Assembly (NCBI GenBank): GCA_007129525.1
Contig: SKVI01000296.1
Location: forward strand, 1-9,268
Direction of reading: 5' to 3'
DNA: 9,268 nt
DNA from: Gemmatimonadota bacterium
GTDB lineage: Bacteria > Gemmatimonadota > Gemmatimonadetes > Longimicrobiales > Gaopeijiaceae
Shown: positions 7,126-9,268 of the stretch, piece by piece
Layout: the number at the start of each line of letters is the position of its first letter
How positions within the stretch are numbered: position 1 is the first letter of the stretch
Made by a program: the position numbers and the translations under genes
Notes under the pieces: model-generated
Told to the model about the DNA's origin: nothing
The model's database searches: none
Seen by the model: the letters and a program-made list of their open reading frames with translations, nothing else

Positions 7126-7578
7126 AGGATTCCGGCCTGGGCCCCGCAATCCCATAACTCTATAGAAATGCGTGGATTACACCGCACCCCAGTATGATGT
7201 GTGACCTTTGGTGTGACCCTGTTGTCGATGGTGAGGATCCGCGGCCAACTCGGCGATTCGGTCATCTGAGTGCGGCCGCGACGGGCTTACTGGAGATCTC
7301 AGGGCCGGGCTTACTCCAGACTCCGACTCAACCCAGGGTCCGTTCGAACCGCATCGATCCAGATCGTCCGCTGGTCCTTCGGGGTACGCTCGGGGCGCCG
7401 TGGTGAACTCGGATTTATGCCACCCTGTAGATTCGGCCGTCTCTGGTGCGCCCAGAATCCGGTCCCCGACGAACCGGGGACGGTTCATGGACTCGAGCGG
7501 GAAATGCGGCAGGAAGCGGCGTCAGATTCTGAAACGGAGGCCAGCATCCCAGAAAGGCGTACTGGATGCCGAACGCCA
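7126..7578 (-). other. Unassigned stretch beside the scar, possible degraded integrase tail
   Basis: No recognised gene is present in these 450 bases. A minus-strand frame (7488-7177) ends 52 bases before the tRNA-like scar and closes with DDRIAELAADPHHRQQGHTK and GHTSYWGAV. This location and wording would suit the C-terminal tail of a tyrosine recombinase, but no RHRY-type catalytic motif is visible, so the call is only a suggestion. Two other repeats are present: GTGTGACC at 7199-7206 and 7211-7218 (12-base period, the DNA behind GHTKGHT), and GGGCTTACT occurring twice between about 7284 and 7317. Confidence 0.3.
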
Positions 7579-7776
7579 CTATGCGGCGATCCCCTCCAAG
7601 GTGAGCCGGCGGACATCCGTCCGGGTGCTTGCGTGCTCGAGCGTGATCGCGACCAGATTTCCCTCGGGGTCCAGATCGAGGGTCGTGTTCTCGTCGAGAT
7701 CCCTCGTCTCGGCGATATCTTCGGCCCTGAACTCGATGTAGAGGGTGTCCGTATCCTCGAAGTACTGGACTTTCAC
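7579..7776 (-). CDS. DUF2283 family protein
   Basis: A complete 65-residue DUF2283 protein. The signature is plain: MKVQYFEDTDTLYIEF, then AETRDLDENTTLDLDPEGN and a final LVAITLEHAS segment, giving the compact beta fold of the family. The start is a GTG at 7776-7774 that overlaps the TGA of the upstream gene as GTGA, so its translation is probably coupled. Upstream partners of such genes are often DUF4258-type proteins, as here, which suggests an antitoxin-like or regulatory role. That function is inference. The product is acidic, as is usual for antitoxins in small pairs. The last residues (STRTDVRRLTLEGIAA) extend a little beyond the core domain. Confidence 0.85.
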   Translation of the reverse strand: MKVQYFEDTDTLYIEFRAEDIAETRDLDENTTLDLDPEGNLVAITLEHASTRTDVRRLTLEGIAA

Positions 7777-8009
7777 GGCCGGAATCCACGGTCAAAGAAG
7801 GCATTATGGACGGTCTCTCCGTCCTCAAGAGGAACCACTCGTAAGTACCTGTCATCTGCTTCAGGGATCCGCGCCCACCGCCGGATTCGACCGTCCTCCT
7901 GCGTTTCTTCGTGCTCCGGGGTGGCCATAACCTGGCGAATCCAGTCGTCCCTGATGATGATCCGGTCGGGCCGGGAGCGGATTGCCTGGAAGTACCTCCT
8001 CGTCTTCAC
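7773..8009 (-). CDS. DUF4258-like protein, probable partner of DUF2283
   Basis: The conserved part reads RPDRIIIRDDWIRQVMATPE, then QEDGRIRRWARIPEADDRYL, then ETVHNAFFDRGFRP. This is the pattern of small DUF4258-type proteins (a damage/ribonuclease-like fold is suspected for the family), ending in the typical AFFDR. From the GTG at 8009 it has 78 residues. That start has no ribosome site. A GAGGAGG at 8000-7994 lies inside the first codons and points at an ATC (7982-7980), where the conserved protein begins, so the native start may have been an ATG there that is now ATC, or ATC is used. The stop overlaps the next gene's GTG. The IS3 OrfA remnant lies directly upstream on the same strand and may have replaced the original promoter. 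Confidence 0.7.
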   Translation of the reverse strand: MKTRRYFQAIRSRPDRIIIRDDWIRQVMATPEHEETQEDGRIRRWARIPEADDRYLRVVPLEDGETVHNAFFDRGFRP

Positions 8010-8107
8010 AGGCGATGGCTTCGAGGGAGTGAGCGTCGGGGGTACGGCCGAGCGCCTTCGCACCCGGGGCGGCAACGTATTCCAGGCCCCCGAGGTTCGC
8101 AAGCGAA

Positions 8108-8239
8108 ACACCTGTCCCGGATCCTGTTCGGCGACGGCCCGAACTCCTTCGCCAACTCGTCCGGGCTCCGGCCCGAGGGGACCAACTCCACCATCCGACG
8201 CTTGAACTCCGCCGGGTACGTCCTCTTCTGTTGTGCCAT
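8108..8239 (-). pseudogene. IS3-family OrfA (HTH) N-terminal remnant
   Basis: The frame starts with ATG at 8239 behind a textbook ribosome site AAAGGAGGT (8252-8244). It reads MAQQKRTYPAEFKRRMVELV and continues SGRSPDELAKEFGPSPNRIR: the helix-turn-helix N-terminus of IS3-family OrfA. After about residue 42 (normally IRNW) the similarity stops. The frame runs on to 8006 with unrelated residues into the start of the DUF4258-like gene. So only the first half of OrfA is left, while its expression signals look intact. Transcripts from this start could run into the downstream DUF4258/DUF2283 pair. Confidence 0.85.
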
Positions 8240-8261
8240 CAGGACACCTCCTTTGCCTCAA

Positions 8262-8284
8262 CGATGGGGTGTCCCCCGAACCGG
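8262..8284 (-). repeat. Probable IS3 element end upstream of OrfA
   Basis: On the minus strand, CCGGTTCGGGGGACACCCCA followed by TCG lies about 23 bases before the OrfA ATG, in the place of the element's left terminal repeat. It contains the imperfect palindrome GGGGGACACCCC. A similar GGGGACACCCCC occurs at 3523-3537 near the OrfB remnant, but in the same orientation rather than inverted, so it is not a clean matching right end. The sequence to the right (from 8292) is an IS91-type reading frame, which places the border within a few bases of 8284-8291. Confidence 0.5.
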
Positions 8285-8291
8285 GAGAACT

Positions 8292-8437
8292 CCACCTCAG
8301 CTCTCCCCCGCAGGATGGGCACAAATGGGGAGCAGCTGGGGACCCAACCCTCCGCGTCGGTGCCCCCGAGCGAGGAGCTCGGCCCAGCGGATGTGAGAGG
8401 ATTGGGTGGGGGGTGGGACGAAGTGGGCCAGGCGCTC
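8292..8437 (-). pseudogene. IS91-family transposase C-terminal fragment, frameshifted
   Basis: Minus-strand reading gives ERLAHFVPPPTQSSHIRWAELLAR, split here as ERLAHFVPPP and HIRWAELLAR. After a frame change it gives CPSCGGELRW. In IS91/IS801-type Y2 transposases these three blocks (the LxxLVPPPR segment, the Y-x-WAxLLxRVF segment and the CPxCGGxMR zinc-ribbon ending) occur in this order, with about 100 more residues between the first two. This copy therefore has an internal deletion and a frameshift, and it is cut off after the zinc ribbon by the IS3 end. It is non-functional. Confidence 0.6.
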
Positions 8438-8617
8438 AGGAGGAGGAGGCCGAGGCCGAACTCACCTGAGTGCGGTCTCTTGGGGCTGGTAGCGGGGCGC
8501 CGCACCCCGATCACGTGTGCTCGCTTTCACCGGCCGGCCGGCTTACCGGTCAGCGGTCGAGAGCCATTGTCCGGATCGTGTCCGAGCCGGACAAGGAGCC
8601 CGTGGAAGCGCGGGTCC
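8438..8617. other. Filler between mobile-element relics, nothing recognised
   Basis: No gene or motif is recognised in this 180-base stretch between the IS91 C-terminal piece and the DUF5372-like relic. It contains the G/C-rich palindromic run CCGGCCGGCCGG near 8530-8541. The right part may hold the degraded 3' end of the DUF5372-like gene. Confidence 0.35.
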
Positions 8618-8786
8618 TCACGAAGTCCAGGCCAGGGGCACCGTGAACACCTTTCCCTCGGGATCCAACCCGTCCGCGCTCTCGGGGGCCCCAGCTCCAC
8701 CGATACCCGACCAGTGAGAACGTCTCACCCGAGCGGGGATGGAAGGGGTGCGTCACCCGGAACCGGTGCTGCAGCCGGTCCACCAC
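8618..8786 (-). pseudogene. DUF5372-like gene, frameshifted relic
   Basis: From GTG 8786 the minus strand reads VVDRLQHRFRVTHPFHPRSG, then ETFSLVGYRWSWG. After a one-base frame change it reads LDPEGKVFTVPLAWTS and stops (TGA 8620-8618). Proteins of the DUF5372 family show the same order: RVTHPFHP-x-G, a YR-x-WG block, then a short strand ending in a P-x-WT motif. The frameshift lies just after the SWG codons, in a run of G and C (near 8685-8695). The usual C-terminal AGRA/FRVEDLL part is not seen, so the gene is both frameshifted and truncated. Such genes travel with recombinases and IS elements, in keeping with the surroundings. Confidence 0.6.
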
Positions 8787-8788
8787 GG

Positions 8789-9076
8789 GTGCAGTGTGAT
8801 GGGGTTGCTTTCTCCTGCAAGGGTCGGGGGGTATGCCCCTCCTCCAACGCCCGATGCATGGCGGAGGTGACGACTCACCTGACCGACGAGGTGATCCCGC
8901 ACCTTCCCGTCCGGCAGTGGGTGCTTTCCGTGCCCAAGCATCTTCGGCCCTTCTTCCACCAGACACCCGAGGTCGCGAGTGCTGTGCTCGCCATTTTCCT
9001 CCGGGCGCTCAGGGCCGCGCTTCGTGAGGCGAGCCCCGGTGCGACGACCGCACAGCGGGCGGACGATGGCCTGTGA
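8789..9076 (+). pseudogene. IS91-family transposase N-terminal fragment
   Basis: The plus strand reads VQCDGVAFSCKGRGVCPS, then RCMAEVTTHLTDEVIPHLPV and RQWVLSVPKHLRPFF, then a helical stretch ending LRALRAALREASPG. This is the zinc-binding N-terminus and start of the Y2 (HUH-type) transposase domain of IS91/IS801 elements. The VAFSCKGRG, CPSC-like (here CPSS, one Cys lost) and PVRQWVLS blocks are diagnostic. It lacks its true start, part of the first Cys pair (shortened VQCDG), and everything after about 80 residues, including the HUH motif and catalytic tyrosines. It points opposite to the IS91 C-terminal piece at 8292-8437, so the two do not form one simple deleted copy. Confidence 0.8.
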
Positions 9077-9128
9077 GGGCTCGTTCGCCAGGCCCATAGA
9101 GCCATGGCATGGCCCCCCCGGGGTCGGG

Positions 9129-9134
9129 TATATT
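9129..9134 (+). promoter_or_regulatory. Possible -10 element for the Uma2-like gene
   Basis: TATATT stands out in this G/C-rich sequence, 47 bases before the ATG at 9182. The -35 region at 17 bases' distance (GGCATG) is a poor match to TTGACA, so only the -10 is suggestive. Confidence 0.3.
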
Positions 9135-9181
9135 GACGATCGAGCCGAAGGAGGCGAGTCGCGACAGGCCGGGAGGAATGG

Positions 9182-9268
9182 ATGAAGGTGGACGCCGATG
9201 TTCGAGACGGGCTCCTCAGCGTAGAGGAGTTCCGGACCCTGCCCGAGGAGGACGGCCATCGGTTGGAG
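9182..9268 (+). CDS. Uma2-family endonuclease (DUF820), N-terminal part (runs off right edge)
   Basis: The first 29 codons read MKVDADVRDGLLSVEEFRTL and PEEDGHRLE, in frame to the last base of the window. The block L-x-VEEF-x-x-LPE-x-DG-x-R-x-E is the hallmark opening of Uma2/DUF820 proteins, PD-(D/E)XK-like putative nucleases that are very numerous in mobile and repeat-rich regions. Start: ATG at 9182 with GGGAGGA just upstream (9171-9177). The catalytic residues lie beyond the edge and cannot be checked. Function is by family only. Confidence 0.8.
   Translation, partial: MKVDADVRDGLLSVEEFRTLPEEDGHRLE

Noticed and set aside
7104..7500. Complete tmRNA or tRNA gene on the minus strand
   Set aside because: Only the T-loop and 3' acceptor strand match; no 5' acceptor strand, no anticodon arm and no tag-coding region could be found.
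7270..8205. 311-codon plus-strand frame
   Set aside because: Antisense to the DUF2283 and DUF4258-like genes; no domain of its own.
1..9268. CRISPR arrays, long tandem repeats or intrinsic terminators
   Set aside because: None seen: no regularly spaced repeats, and no G/C hairpin followed by a T-run at the gene ends.

Overview
The window is a high-GC, G/C-third-position-rich bacterial stretch. Its recognisable genes are a secreted serine hydrolase with accessory beta domains, a DUF922 predicted metalloprotease, a three-helix membrane TPR protein with a FlgO/TolB-N-like domain, and a Uma2-type nuclease start. From memory, this mix and the protein wording fit Gemmatimonadota or a similar soil/marine phylum. 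No marker gene is present to prove that.

Layout. (1) 1-89, minus: the first 29 codons of an IS110-family transposase running off the left edge. The DNA in front of it (about 90-290) is noncoding and folds into several hairpins; in this family that is where the element's guide (bridge) RNA can lie. (2) 364-3323, plus: a secreted beta-lactamase-fold hydrolase, a short unidentified coding frame, and an exported DUF922 protein. The last two overlap by ATGA, so this looks like one export-oriented operon. (3) 3433-3753, minus: a broken IS3-family orfB C-terminus with an in-frame stop. (4) 4024-6396, minus: the membrane TPR protein, convergent with the operon. (5) 6397-7103: no gene seen; one perfect GAAA-tetraloop hairpin. 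(6) 7104-7125, minus: a piece matching the 3' end of a tRNA or tmRNA without the rest of the gene, which looks like an integration scar. Just beside it is a minus frame that may be an integrase tail. (7) 7579-8009, minus: a two-gene operon of a DUF4258-like protein and a DUF2283 protein joined by a GTGA overlap, resembling a small toxin-antitoxin-type cassette. (8) 8108-9076: a graveyard of mobile elements, namely an IS3 orfA N-terminus with its element end, an IS91 transposase C-terminus (minus), a frameshifted DUF5372-like gene (minus) and an IS91 transposase N-terminus (plus). (9) 9182-9268, plus: the start of a Uma2-family endonuclease running off the right edge.

Interpretation. The two probable host loci are the hydrolase/DUF922 operon and the TPR gene. 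Everything right of the tRNA-like scar looks like an accessory island built from fragments of IS3, IS91 and IS110-type elements and small defence-like gene pairs. The IS3 orfA start and orfB end lie on the same strand in the right order but about 4.3 kb apart. That could be one element torn open or two unrelated relics. Protein family calls come from motif recognition by eye; no search was run.
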